Below are positions 28,539-36,189 of a stretch of 64,000 bases of DNA, piece by piece (the first letter of the stretch is position 1; each line of letters begins with the position of its first letter). Location: the NCBI RefSeq assembly GCF_016863535.1, contig NZ_BOPB01000002.1, positions 248,001 to 312,000 on the forward strand, read 5' to 3'. This DNA comes from Micromonospora lutea. Its GTDB lineage: Bacteria; Actinomycetota; Actinomycetes; Mycobacteriales; Micromonosporaceae. A program made the position numbers and the translations under genes. The notes beneath the pieces are model-generated. The model was not told where the DNA came from, searched no databases, and was given only the letters and a program-made list of their open reading frames with translations.

Positions 28539-29309
28539 GTGCAGCCCACCCCGCCCAGCCTGGACGTCCGTGGCGTCCGGTACGCGTATCCGGACGGCCA
28601 CGTCGCACTGCACGGCGTCGATCTGACGGTGACCAGGGGCGAGCGGGTCGCACTGCTCGGCCCCAACGGTGCCGGCAAGACCACGCTGGTGCTGCACCTC
28701 AACGGCCTCCTGACGCCCACCGAGGGCCACATCGCGGTCGGCGGCCTGGCCGTCGGCCCGGACCGGGCGACGCTGGCGGAGATCCGCCGCCGGGTGGGCA
28801 TCGTCTTCCAGGACCCGGACGACCAGCTCTTTCTGCCCACCGTCGCCGAGGACGTGGCCTTCGGGCCGGCCAACCTCGGGCTGCGTGGGCCGGAACTGAC
28901 CGCCCGGGTGGACGAGGCGCTGGCCGCGGTGGGCATGTCCGAGCACCGTGACCGGACCCCGCACCACCTCTCCTTCGGTCAGCGTCGCCGGGTGGCGGTG
29001 GCCACCGTGCTCGCGATGCGCCCGGAGATCCTGGTGCTCGACGAGCCGTCGTCCAACCTCGACCCGGCGGCGCGGCGCGAACTGGCCGGCATCCTGCGCA
29101 CCCTGCCGGTGACCCTGCTGATGGTCACCCACGACCTGCCGTACGCGTTCGAACTCTGCGACCGGTCGGTCATCCTCGACGGTGGGCGAATCGTCGCCGA
29201 CGGGCCGACCCCGATGCTGCTGGACGACGAGGAACTGCTCGCCCGGCACCGCCTCGAACTGCCCTACCCGTTCCGCCCCACCTCCGGGCGCACCCCGACC
29301 GGGCAATAG
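28539..29309 (+). CDS. nikO: ECF transporter ATPase, NikO/CbiO
   Basis: A 256-residue ABC ATPase that powers nickel/cobalt uptake. Walker A is GPNGAGKT at 41-48, the Q-loop is FQDPDDQLF, the signature is LSFGQRRRVA (LSFGQ in place of LSGGQ is common in CbiO), Walker B is ILVLDEPSSNLD and the switch His is in VTHDL. GTG start 7 bp after nikQ. It ends the operon and converges on the minus-strand membrane-protein gene at 29353, with only 43 bp between. Confidence 0.94.
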   Translation: MQPTPPSLDVRGVRYAYPDGHVALHGVDLTVTRGERVALLGPNGAGKTTLVLHLNGLLTPTEGHIAVGGLAVGPDRATLAEIRRRVGIVFQDPDDQLFLPTVAEDVAFGPANLGLRGPELTARVDEALAAVGMSEHRDRTPHHLSFGQRRRVAVATVLAMRPEILVLDEPSSNLDPAARRELAGILRTLPVTLLMVTHDLPYAFELCDRSVILDGGRIVADGPTPMLLDDEELLARHRLELPYPFRPTSGRTPTGQ

Positions 29310-29352
29310 CAGCCAGCGCGCCGACCGGGGAGTGACAACCGGCGCACGCCGG

Positions 29353-30423
29353 TCAGGCAGTGGCAGCCGGCGCGCGTCGAGCAGCGGCGTGCAGGCGTAG
29401 CAACGCGGCGGCCAGCGCCCCGACGCCGGCCACCACGACGAGGACGACCAGTATCCGGGTGACGGTCGGCGGCCACGGTGTCGGAAGCACGGCACGGGCG
29501 AACCCGGCGACGTTGCTCACCCCGGCGAACAGAGCCAGGCAGGTGCCGGCGAGCGCCACCGTGAAGTCGGCGTGGGAACGTTCGGCGGTCAGGATCCAAC
29601 CACCGGCGACGATCGCGCCGAGCCCGGTCAGCAGGGCCCACACGGGCCCGGTCAGCAGACCCAGCAGGACTCCGCCTCCCTCGGCCCCGGCGTCCACCGC
29701 CCGCCCGACAGCGAGCGCCACCGCCGCCACCCCACCGACGGTCAGCACCCCGCCGAGGGCGACCAACGCCCGCCGACCGGGGGCGGAGGCGGCCGGCAGC
29801 ACACCGAGCGCACCGACCGCCAGCGCACCGACGATGGCCACCACCCACCAGGTGTACGCGTCCGGCGGCGGCACCCAGTCCAGGGTGCCGCGGATCTCCG
29901 ACGGGCCGCCGGCGTCGCGCAGTGGGACCACCCAGTCCCGTACCCGGTGCTCCCGGTCAGGCGCGGCGCGGACCTGGGCGGGCGGCTGCGCCTCGCGCCA
30001 CAGTGCCCGCTGGTCGTGCCAACGGACCGTCGTCCCGCCGTCGACGCGACGCCACTGCGGCTCGGCGGCGGGGTCGACCTCGGCCGGCAGGGTGGTGTCC
30101 CCGGCGATCGTGCGGTTGAGGTACGTCGCGGGCGACCGGGAGTTCTCGTACACCCCGTCCGGTCCGACCCGCAGGTACGGCTCACCCGAGTAGCCGATCA
30201 CCTCGACCGGTGTGTCGCCGGTGTTGGTCAGTTCCAGCCGGGCACCCGCCTCGATCACCCGTACCCGCAGGTCCGCGCGGTCGGCGGTGACCCCGGTGAC
30301 GGCCACCCGGTAGTCCGTGCCGTTCGGCGCGTCCGCGCCGTGTGCGAGGGCGGGGGTGGCGGTCGCGAGGAACGCGGTGATCGTGCCGGCGAGCAGCAGC
30401 CCGGCCCGGGCGAGCAGGGTCAC
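29353..30423 (-). CDS. Secreted/membrane-anchored hypothetical protein with four to five C-terminal membrane segments
   Basis: A 356-residue protein of unknown function. A signal peptide (1-27, ending ALAHG) precedes an extracellular beta-rich part of about 160 residues (TDYRVAVTGVTADRADLRVRV is its start) and then a block of four to five hydrophobic segments with an Arg-rich Ala tail. The mature N-terminus starts with His, as in the copper proteins CopC and YcnI nearby, which hints at metal binding. The GTG start overlaps the dsbA-like stop (GTGA), so it is the last gene of the SigC-type operon. A longer frame into the dsbA-like gene is an out-of-frame shadow. Confidence 0.7.
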   Translation of the reverse strand: MTLLARAGLLLAGTITAFLATATPALAHGADAPNGTDYRVAVTGVTADRADLRVRVIEAGARLELTNTGDTPVEVIGYSGEPYLRVGPDGVYENSRSPATYLNRTIAGDTTLPAEVDPAAEPQWRRVDGGTTVRWHDQRALWREAQPPAQVRAAPDREHRVRDWVVPLRDAGGPSEIRGTLDWVPPPDAYTWWVVAIVGALAVGALGVLPAASAPGRRALVALGGVLTVGGVAAVALAVGRAVDAGAEGGGVLLGLLTGPVWALLTGLGAIVAGGWILTAERSHADFTVALAGTCLALFAGVSNVAGFARAVLPTPWPPTVTRILVVLVVVAGVGALAAALLRLHAAARRAPAATA

Positions 30424-31136
30424 TTGCCGGCCGCCTCCACCGCAGCGGTGATGTTCTCCGGCGACCAGTCCCGCACCGGCTTTCCGTCGACCAGGATGCT
30501 CGGCGTACCGGTGATCTTGGCACGGTTCGCCTCGTCGCTGACGTGCGCGGTCCATGACCGGTACTTCCCGTCGCGGACACAACTGCCGAAGGCGTCGCGG
30601 TCCAGCCCGAGCCCGGCACCGATCTCGATCAGCTCGTCGTTGCTGAGGCCGGCGCCGCCCTCCGCCGGCTGCCGCTCGAACAGCGCCTTGCTGAACTCGG
30701 TGAACCTGCCGCCCTCCGCGGCGCAGCCGGCGGCGGCCGAGGACCGGGTCGAGTACTGGGTGCTGGAGTAGCGGTTGAGATAGGCCACCGGGTGGTACAC
30801 CACGCGCACCTTGCCGTCGCTGACGAGCTGTTCGAGGGTGGCACCGCTGGTCTGCTCGAACTGCTTGCAGGCCGGGCAGAGGTAGTCCTCGTAGACGTCG
30901 ATGGTCACCGGCCCGGAGCCGACCACGATGCCGGTGCCCGCCTCGTTGGCACCCGGCGGGGCGGTGTAGTCGTCGGGCGTCTGGCTCGACCAGGCGGCCC
31001 AGCCGATCAGACCGGCGATGACCAGCACCACCACCGCGCCCAGCGAGATCCACAGGGTCCGCTTGCGGCGCCGCTCCCGGGCCAGCTGTTCCCGGACCAC
31101 TCGGGCCGCGTCCTTGCGCCCCTTGCGACTACTCAT
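30420..31136 (-). CDS. Membrane-anchored DsbA-family thiol oxidoreductase
   Basis: A 238-residue protein with a basic cytoplasmic tail, one membrane anchor (about 28-48) and an extracellular thioredoxin-fold domain. The active site is CPAC at 87-90 (EDYLCPACKQ), and the cis-proline loop is ITGTPSILVDG. Two further cysteines (AAGCAAE and GSCVRD) in the helical insert could pair with each other. It would form or isomerise disulfides in secreted proteins. It overlaps the MauE-like gene by 8 bp and the next gene by 4 bp, in an operon with a quinone/DoxX-type membrane partner, a common pairing. Confidence 0.92.
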   Translation of the reverse strand: MSSRKGRKDAARVVREQLARERRRKRTLWISLGAVVVLVIAGLIGWAAWSSQTPDDYTAPPGANEAGTGIVVGSGPVTIDVYEDYLCPACKQFEQTSGATLEQLVSDGKVRVVYHPVAYLNRYSSTQYSTRSSAAAGCAAEGGRFTEFSKALFERQPAEGGAGLSNDELIEIGAGLGLDRDAFGSCVRDGKYRSWTAHVSDEANRAKITGTPSILVDGKPVRDWSPENITAAVEAAGK

Positions 31137-31626
31137 TTTCGTCCTCCACCGGTTCGCCCGTCAGCGCGCCGTCTGCGGAGACGGCGGTGCGGGGCCAGAT
31201 CAGCAGGAACCCGGCCAACGCCAGGAAGCCGATGTCCCGGAGGATCTCCGGGAGATAGCTGGGGCTCTCCCCGGCGGGCAGTTCGCCGCCCACCCCGAAA
31301 CAGCCGCAGTCGATGGCCAGCCCCCGCGACCAGGCGGAGACGATGCCCGCGATGAAGACCAGCAGCAGCGCCGCGGAGACCCCGGCGACCAGCCGGGTCG
31401 CCAGTCCGAGCACCAGCAGCAGGCCCAACGCCAGCTCGACGAAGGGCAGCGCCGCGCCGACCACCATCGCCACGTCGTACGGCAGGATCTGGTAGGCGTT
31501 CACCGCGCGGCCGGAGGCGGCCAGATCGCCGACCTTCGACCAGCCGGCCCACAGCCAGACGGCGGCCAGGCCGAGCCGGACGGCGAGACCGAGCCAGGGA
31601 CGCCAGGCGCGCAGCTTGGTGTTCAT
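31129..31626 (-). CDS. MauE/DoxX-family membrane protein
   Basis: A 165-residue protein with four membrane segments and the DCGCFG motif between the third and fourth, typical of the MauE-like branch of the DoxX/vitamin K epoxide reductase-like membrane redox proteins. MauE is needed for disulfide formation in methylamine dehydrogenase, and homologues are often next to thioredoxin-fold genes as here. ATG start in a 4-bp overlap (ATGA) with the sigma factor stop. Its likely partner is the DsbA-like protein that follows. Confidence 0.88.
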   Translation of the reverse strand: MNTKLRAWRPWLGLAVRLGLAAVWLWAGWSKVGDLAASGRAVNAYQILPYDVAMVVGAALPFVELALGLLLVLGLATRLVAGVSAALLLVFIAGIVSAWSRGLAIDCGCFGVGGELPAGESPSYLPEILRDIGFLALAGFLLIWPRTAVSADGALTGEPVEDENE

Positions 31627-32198
31627 CCGGCCAACGCCTCGCCGACCGCGTCGACCAGTTCGGCCCGGGCCCGTGCGACGCGGGAGCGGATGGTGCCGAC
31701 CGGCACTCCCTCCACCGCTGCGGCCTCGGCGTACGACAGGCCGAGCAACTGGGTCAGCACGAATGCCCCGCGCCGCTCGGCGGTCAACCGGCGGACCAGG
31801 TCGGTCGTGCCGAGCTGACCGGCCGGGTCGGGGTGCGGCACGTCGGTGTGCGCGTGCGCGCTGAGACGTTGATCGAGTCTCCGACGACGTACCACGGTGC
31901 GCAGGTGATCGGCGCAGGCCCGCCGGGCGATGCCGAGCAGCCAGGTGCGCGCGCTGGAGCGGCCGGCGAAGGTGGGCAGCGCGCGGAACGCCCGCAGGTA
32001 GGTCTCCTGGGTGAGGTCGTCGGCGCTGTCCGGATCGATCAGCGCGGCGGCGAACCGCCACACCTCGGCCTGCGTGGCGCGCACGAAGGCGGCCTGGGCG
32101 GCCGGGTCACCGTCCCGGGCGGCCAGCGCCCACCGGGTGGCCGGGTCGACGGTCGGCTCGGACCCGCTTGTCGCTCCCGGCTCTCCCTGCTGCGACAT
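31623..32198 (-). CDS. ECF sigma factor, SigC-like
   Basis: A 191-residue sigma factor from the chosen ATG. Region 2 carries FVRATQAEVWRFAA and DLTQETYLRAFRALP; region 4 carries LLGLSYAEAAAV and GTIRSRVARARAEL. The combined wording (ATQ..VWRF, SARTWLLGIAR, LTQLLGLSYA) is very close to what I recall of mycobacterial SigC. A longer start at GTG 32285 would add 29 residues without homology. No anti-sigma gene with a zinc-binding HxxxCxxC motif is adjacent, as is also the case for SigC. Downstream genes are thiol/redox membrane proteins; divergent genes are for copper. Confidence 0.9.
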   Translation of the reverse strand: MSQQGEPGATSGSEPTVDPATRWALAARDGDPAAQAAFVRATQAEVWRFAAALIDPDSADDLTQETYLRAFRALPTFAGRSSARTWLLGIARRACADHLRTVVRRRRLDQRLSAHAHTDVPHPDPAGQLGTTDLVRRLTAERRGAFVLTQLLGLSYAEAAAVEGVPVGTIRSRVARARAELVDAVGEALAG

Positions 32199-32500
32199 CC
32201 GGGCAGGCCGCTGGTGTCGGACGTCGGCACGGTCCGCGCCGACGGTGTCGGCGATGGCGGGAGTGTCGCGCGGCACGGGGATCACGACAACCCAGGTTAC
32301 GCTGCGGCGCGGTGAGCAGCAGAGTCCTTCGGCCCTTCCATGGGGTGCGCCACTCCGGGAACTTATCCGGCGTAACGACCGACTATCTGCCTATGACCTC
32401 CCGCCCGGTGTCCGCGCGCCCGCGCTCGATCCTGGGTAATCGGTGTCAATCGATGGGGTGGACTCGCCGGGAACGGGTGTCGTCGGCGAACATGGGCGTC
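32199..32500. other. 302-bp divergent region between sigC-like operon and copper genes
   Basis: No gene is supported. The sequence GGGAACTT at 32357-32364 looks like an ECF-type -35 element reading towards copC-copD, but the -10 side (CGTAAC at 32371 or GACTATC at 32381) does not fit a single consensus well. The right part is less GC-rich than its surroundings. Confidence 0.4.
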
Positions 32501-34156
32501 ATGACTGCCGTCCATCGCCGCCGGTTCGCCCGGCTGGCCGCGACCGCCGGCCTCCTGGTCATCGTCGCGGCCCTGCTGCTCGTCCCCGCCAGCCCGGCCA
32601 GCGCCCACGCCGTGCTGTCCAGCAGCAGCCCGGCCGCTTCGACCGTGGTGCCCGCCCCGCCGGCCGAGGTGGTACTCACCTTCAGCGAGACGGTACGCAA
32701 GGTGCCGGACCGGATCCGGGTGATCGCGCCCGACGGGTCACGCGCAGATCGGGGCGAGCCCACCTTCGCCGGCAGCGTCGTCAACATCCCGGTCGACACC
32801 GGTCGCGGAAACGGCACCTACCTGGTCACCTATCGGGTGATCTCCGCTGACAGCCACCCGGTCTCCGGTGCGTTCACCTACTCGGTGGGCGCGCCCTCCG
32901 AGCCACCGGTGGACAGTGGTGACGACGGCCGGGCCAACCCGGTGGTCGGTAACGCCGTCAAGGTCGTCAAGTTCGTCGGCTACGCGGGACTGCTGCTGGT
33001 CATCGGACCGGCGCTGGTGCTCGCGCTGCTCTGGCCGCGCCGGCTGCCCCGAGGCGGACCGGCCCGGCTGGCCTGGACCGGCCTCGCGCTGGTGACGCTG
33101 GCCACGGTGGCGGCGCTCCTGCTCCAGGTGCCGTACACCAACGGTGGCGGACTCTTCGACATCACCGGCGAAGGGCTGGGCCTGGTACTCGGCAGCGCCT
33201 TCGGCGCCGCTCACCTGGTGCGCCTCGGGCTGCTGGCCGCAGCGGCGTTGCTGCTCCGGCCGCTGCTGGCCGGGCCGGTCGGCCGGACGGACCTGGTGAT
33301 CCTCGGTGTCCTCGGTGCCGGCGCGCTGGTCACCTGGCCACTGTCCGGGCATCCGGCCGCCTCACCCGCCCCGGCGGTGTCGGTGCTCGTCGACACGGTG
33401 CACCTGGGCGGCATGGCCGTCTGGCTGGGTGGGTTGACGATGCTCGCCGTGTTCCTGCTGCCCCGGGCCGATGAGCGGGAACTGGGGGCGATCCTGCCGA
33501 TCTGGTCACGGTGGGCCGCGCTGGCCGTCTCGGCGTTGCTGCTCGCCGGCACGGTCCAGGCGTTGATCGAGGTGGCCACCCCCTCGGCGCTGGTCAACAC
33601 CGCCTACGGGCGGCTGGTGCTGGCCAAGATCGGTCTCTTCGTGCTGGTCATCGCGGTGGCCGCGTACTCCCGCCACCTGGTACGCAGCCGCGTCGCGGCC
33701 AGCCGGCCGGCCCCGGTCCGCCGGGCGATCTGGGTGGAACTGGCCATCACCGCGATCGTGCTGGGTGTGTCGGCGACCCTGGTCCAGACGACCCCCGCCC
33801 GCAGTGTGGCCACCGATGTGGCCGGCGCCGACAGCGGTTACTTCAGCACCACGGCGACCAGCTCCCTCTACTCCATGCAGATCGAGGTGTCCCCGGCACG
33901 TCGGGGCAACAACTCGGTGCACCTGTACGCGTACACGCTGGAAAACCAGCCCCAGCCGGTCGTCGAGTGGCAGGTCACCGTCGCCCTGCCGGCGGCCGGG
34001 ATCGAACCGATCCAGGTGCCGTTGCTGCCACTCACCGACAACCACGCCACCGGCGAGATCAGTCTGCCGGCGGCGGGGGAGTGGGAAATGCGGGTCACCG
34101 CGCGTACCACTGAAATCGACCAGGCCACGGTGACCGCCACCGTGCCCATCCGATAG
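32501..34156 (+). CDS. CopC-CopD fusion, copper homeostasis membrane protein (YcnJ-like)
   Basis: A 551-residue protein with a signal peptide ending ASA before His36, so the mature protein begins with His, the first ligand of the CopC Cu(II) site; the second part of the site is DSHPVSG. After the CopC domain (about 36-130) and a linker comes a CopD domain of eight to nine membrane segments, followed by a C-terminal extracellular beta-domain of about 110 residues. CopC-CopD proteins bind and import copper. ATG 32501 is used; an ATG nine bases upstream (32492) is also possible. ycnI follows at 13 bp. Confidence 0.92.
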   Translation: MTAVHRRRFARLAATAGLLVIVAALLLVPASPASAHAVLSSSSPAASTVVPAPPAEVVLTFSETVRKVPDRIRVIAPDGSRADRGEPTFAGSVVNIPVDTGRGNGTYLVTYRVISADSHPVSGAFTYSVGAPSEPPVDSGDDGRANPVVGNAVKVVKFVGYAGLLLVIGPALVLALLWPRRLPRGGPARLAWTGLALVTLATVAALLLQVPYTNGGGLFDITGEGLGLVLGSAFGAAHLVRLGLLAAAALLLRPLLAGPVGRTDLVILGVLGAGALVTWPLSGHPAASPAPAVSVLVDTVHLGGMAVWLGGLTMLAVFLLPRADERELGAILPIWSRWAALAVSALLLAGTVQALIEVATPSALVNTAYGRLVLAKIGLFVLVIAVAAYSRHLVRSRVAASRPAPVRRAIWVELAITAIVLGVSATLVQTTPARSVATDVAGADSGYFSTTATSSLYSMQIEVSPARRGNNSVHLYAYTLENQPQPVVEWQVTVALPAAGIEPIQVPLLPLTDNHATGEISLPAAGEWEMRVTARTTEIDQATVTATVPIR

Positions 34157-34169
34157 AGAGGTCCCACCG

Positions 34170-34937
34170 ATGTTCCGTCACCGGCGTTTCGCAGCCACCG
34201 CTGCCGCCCTGACGCTCGGCGCTGTCGCCACGGCCGTGTTCGGCTTCGTGGCTCCGGCGTCGGCGCACGTCACGGTCAACCCGAGGGAGGCAGACCAGGG
34301 CGGCTACGGGCGCTTCGCGTTCCGGGTGCCGAACGAGAGCGACACCGCGTCGACGACCAAGTTGGAGATCTTCCTGCCGGAGAACGCACCGGTCGGCTCG
34401 GTGTCGACCATGCCGGTGCCCGGCTGGACGGTGGCCGTGGAGAAGCGGCAGGTCGACCCGCCGGTGCAGGTGCACGGCAGTGAGATCACCGAGGTGGTGT
34501 CGAAGATCACCTGGACGGCCGGGGAAGGCGCCGCCGTCGCTCCCGGCACCTTCCAGGAGTTCCCGGTCTCCATGGGCCCGCTGCCCGAGGTCGACCAGAT
34601 GGTCTTCAAGGCGCTGCAGACCTACTCCGACGGCGCGGTGGTGCGCTGGATCGACGATCCACAGCCCGGCGGTGAGGAGCCGGCCGCCCCGGCACCGGTG
34701 CTCACCCTCGCCGCCGCGTCGGCCGACGCGCCGACCGGGGAACCGGCCGACTCGCCCGCTGCGGCACCGTCCAACGACAACGACGGCGAGGACGGCAATG
34801 GCCTGGCCGTCGGCCTCGGCGTCGCCGGGCTGCTCGCCGGACTCGGTGGGCTGGTGCTCGGTGGGCTGGCCTTCGCCCGCACCCGACGCGAGGGCGGTGC
34901 GGCCGCGAGCGACGAGGCGGCGACCTCGACCTCCTGA
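34170..34937 (+). CDS. ycnI: YcnI-family copper-binding membrane-anchored protein (DUF1775)
   Basis: A 255-residue extracellular protein with a signal peptide ending ASA and a mature N-terminus HVTVNP (His33), the copper ligand of YcnI, where a Cu(II) ion is held by the N-terminal His brace and a Trp. The conserved VRWID Trp is at about residue 158. A low-complexity Pro/Ala/Asp linker leads to a C-terminal membrane anchor and an Arg-rich tail. GAGAGG lies upstream of the ATG. YcnI usually sits beside YcnJ (CopC-CopD), as here, and is thought to act as a copper chaperone. Confidence 0.94.
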   Translation: MFRHRRFAATAAALTLGAVATAVFGFVAPASAHVTVNPREADQGGYGRFAFRVPNESDTASTTKLEIFLPENAPVGSVSTMPVPGWTVAVEKRQVDPPVQVHGSEITEVVSKITWTAGEGAAVAPGTFQEFPVSMGPLPEVDQMVFKALQTYSDGAVVRWIDDPQPGGEEPAAPAPVLTLAAASADAPTGEPADSPAAAPSNDNDGEDGNGLAVGLGVAGLLAGLGGLVLGGLAFARTRREGGAAASDEAATSTS

Positions 34938-34951
34938 GCGTCATCACCGCA

Positions 34952-34981
34952 CAGGCCCGCCGGGTGATCCCGGCGGGCCTG
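34952..34981 (+). terminator. Terminator after ycnI, 13-bp perfect stem
   Basis: CAGGCCCGCCGGG and its exact complement are separated by TGAT, 14 bp after the ycnI stop. There is no U-run, which is usual for actinobacterial hairpin terminators. Confidence 0.82.
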
Positions 34982-35077
34982 CCCGCTTTCTGTGCCGGTG
35001 CCGTGGATATCCGCTGATTGGCCGGTCGGCGTAGGTAAGGTCGGCCGGGTATCTGGCTACAGAGGGGAACTGAGCGC

Positions 35078-36019
35078 ATGCGTTTCGTGTGGACGCTGAC
35101 CGGAATGCTGCTGCTGACCGTCGGTACCACCGCGCTGCTGGGCGCGGCCGCGCTCGGTCTGTTGACCGGTCACGCCGGCCCCGACGGGGCGTTCACCGCC
35201 CGGTTCGAGACCGTGCAGACCCCCGGTCACGCGGTGGTGGTGAGCGACCTCGACGCTCTGGTACGCCAGGAGGTGCCGTTCGCCCGGGGCGGGCAGGCCC
35301 GGTTGCGGCTGGACGCCCGGACTCCAGACGGGCCGGCCTTCGTCGGGCTGGCCCCGTCTGAGGAGACGCAGCGCTGGCTGGCCGGTGCGCCGCGCGCCGA
35401 GGTCCTGCGGATGTCGCTGGCCCGAGGTCCGCTGCCGGTCCGGCTGGAGCAGGTCCCTGCGGCCGGGACACCGCCGACCGTCCCGGCCGCACCCGTCGCG
35501 CAGACCTTCTGGGTACGCGCAGGCTACGGCGTGCTTGAGTGGAGCCCCGAAGACCTGACCGGGCAGCGGCTGAGCCTGGTGCTGATGCGACCCGACGGCG
35601 CGGCCGGAATGACCCTCGATCTACGGGCGGAACTTCGGGCCGGCTGGATCGCCCCGGCCACCTGGGGCTCACTGACCGGGGGAACGCTGCTGGTGATCCT
35701 CGCCGCACTGGTGCTGCTGCGGCCGGTCCGCCCCCGCGAGGTGGTCTTCGTGGTCGAACCGGACCAGGTGCCGGTGCTCGCCGGGCGACTCGGGGTCAGC
35801 TCGCTCACCGGCCTGGGGGCTCCGACGCCACCGGGCCCTCGTCGACTGCCCGAGCGTCAACTCGTCTCGATGGCCGCCGCGACCGGTCGACCCGCGATCG
35901 GCCCCGTCCCGCGCCCGACCACCCTCGCCGACATCCCCAACATCCCCAACATCCCCAACCCTTCCACCCCACCCCGCCCCCTCCGCCCACCCACCCCACC
36001 CACCCCACCCACCCCCTGA
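35078..36019 (+). CDS. Hypothetical membrane protein with Pro-rich repeat tail
   Basis: A 313-residue protein of unknown function. A first membrane segment lies at about 4-28 and a second at about 190-212; between them is an extracellular beta-rich region (FETVQTPGHAVVVSDLDAL and AGYGVLEWSPEDLTGQRLSL). The C-terminus is cytoplasmic and ends in IPN repeats and PTP repeats encoded by 9-bp tandem units. GAGGGGAAC precedes the ATG. It is monocistronic, ending at a convergent terminator region. Confidence 0.75.
   Translation: MRFVWTLTGMLLLTVGTTALLGAAALGLLTGHAGPDGAFTARFETVQTPGHAVVVSDLDALVRQEVPFARGGQARLRLDARTPDGPAFVGLAPSEETQRWLAGAPRAEVLRMSLARGPLPVRLEQVPAAGTPPTVPAAPVAQTFWVRAGYGVLEWSPEDLTGQRLSLVLMRPDGAAGMTLDLRAELRAGWIAPATWGSLTGGTLLVILAALVLLRPVRPREVVFVVEPDQVPVLAGRLGVSSLTGLGAPTPPGPRRLPERQLVSMAAATGRPAIGPVPRPTTLADIPNIPNIPNPSTPPRPLRPPTPPTPPTP
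35935..36016 (+). repeat. C-rich 9-bp tandem repeats in gene 3' end; G-quadruplex potential on minus strand
   Basis: Three units of ATCCCCAAC (35935-35960) and a run of CACCCACCC/CCCCACCC units (35986-36016) encode the IPN and PTP peptide repeats. On the minus strand the runs give repeated GGGG/GGG tracts separated by single T residues, a classical quadruplex-forming pattern. Confidence 0.7.
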
Positions 36020-36026
36020 ATGCACG

Positions 36027-36096
36027 CGATCATGCAGTTGTGGTCGTTACAGAGCGGCATAAAAGCCGCACATCGACAGCCATAACTGCATGATCG
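36027..36096. repeat. Nested inverted repeat, possible mobile palindromic element
   Basis: 17-bp arms (CGATCATGCAGTTGTGG at 36027-36043 and its near-complement at 36080-36096, one mismatch) enclose a second stem GCGGC/GCCGC at 36054-36069 with an A/T-rich loop. It is much lower in GC than its surroundings. I recall CATGCAGTT-type palindromes recurring in Micromonospora genomes, but this was not checked. Confidence 0.6.
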
Positions 36097-36108
36097 ATAG
36101 GGACGGGC

Positions 36109-36145
36109 GGGCGGCCCTCCGTGCTGCCGACGCGGAGGGCCGCCC
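36109..36145. terminator. Bidirectional terminator, 13-bp perfect stem
   Basis: GGGCGGCCCTCCG pairs exactly with CGGAGGGCCGCCC around an 11-nt loop, between two convergent genes ending at 36019 and 36190. Confidence 0.8.
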
Positions 36146-36189
36146 TTCACCGGGGGATATCGGTGCCTATGGGGATTTGGGTGCCCTGG

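Noticed and set aside
29353..31053. A single 566-codon minus-strand frame running from the membrane protein through the dsbA-like gene.
   Set aside because: The right part is an out-of-frame reading of dsbA; the GTGA overlap and signal peptide at 30423 mark the true start.
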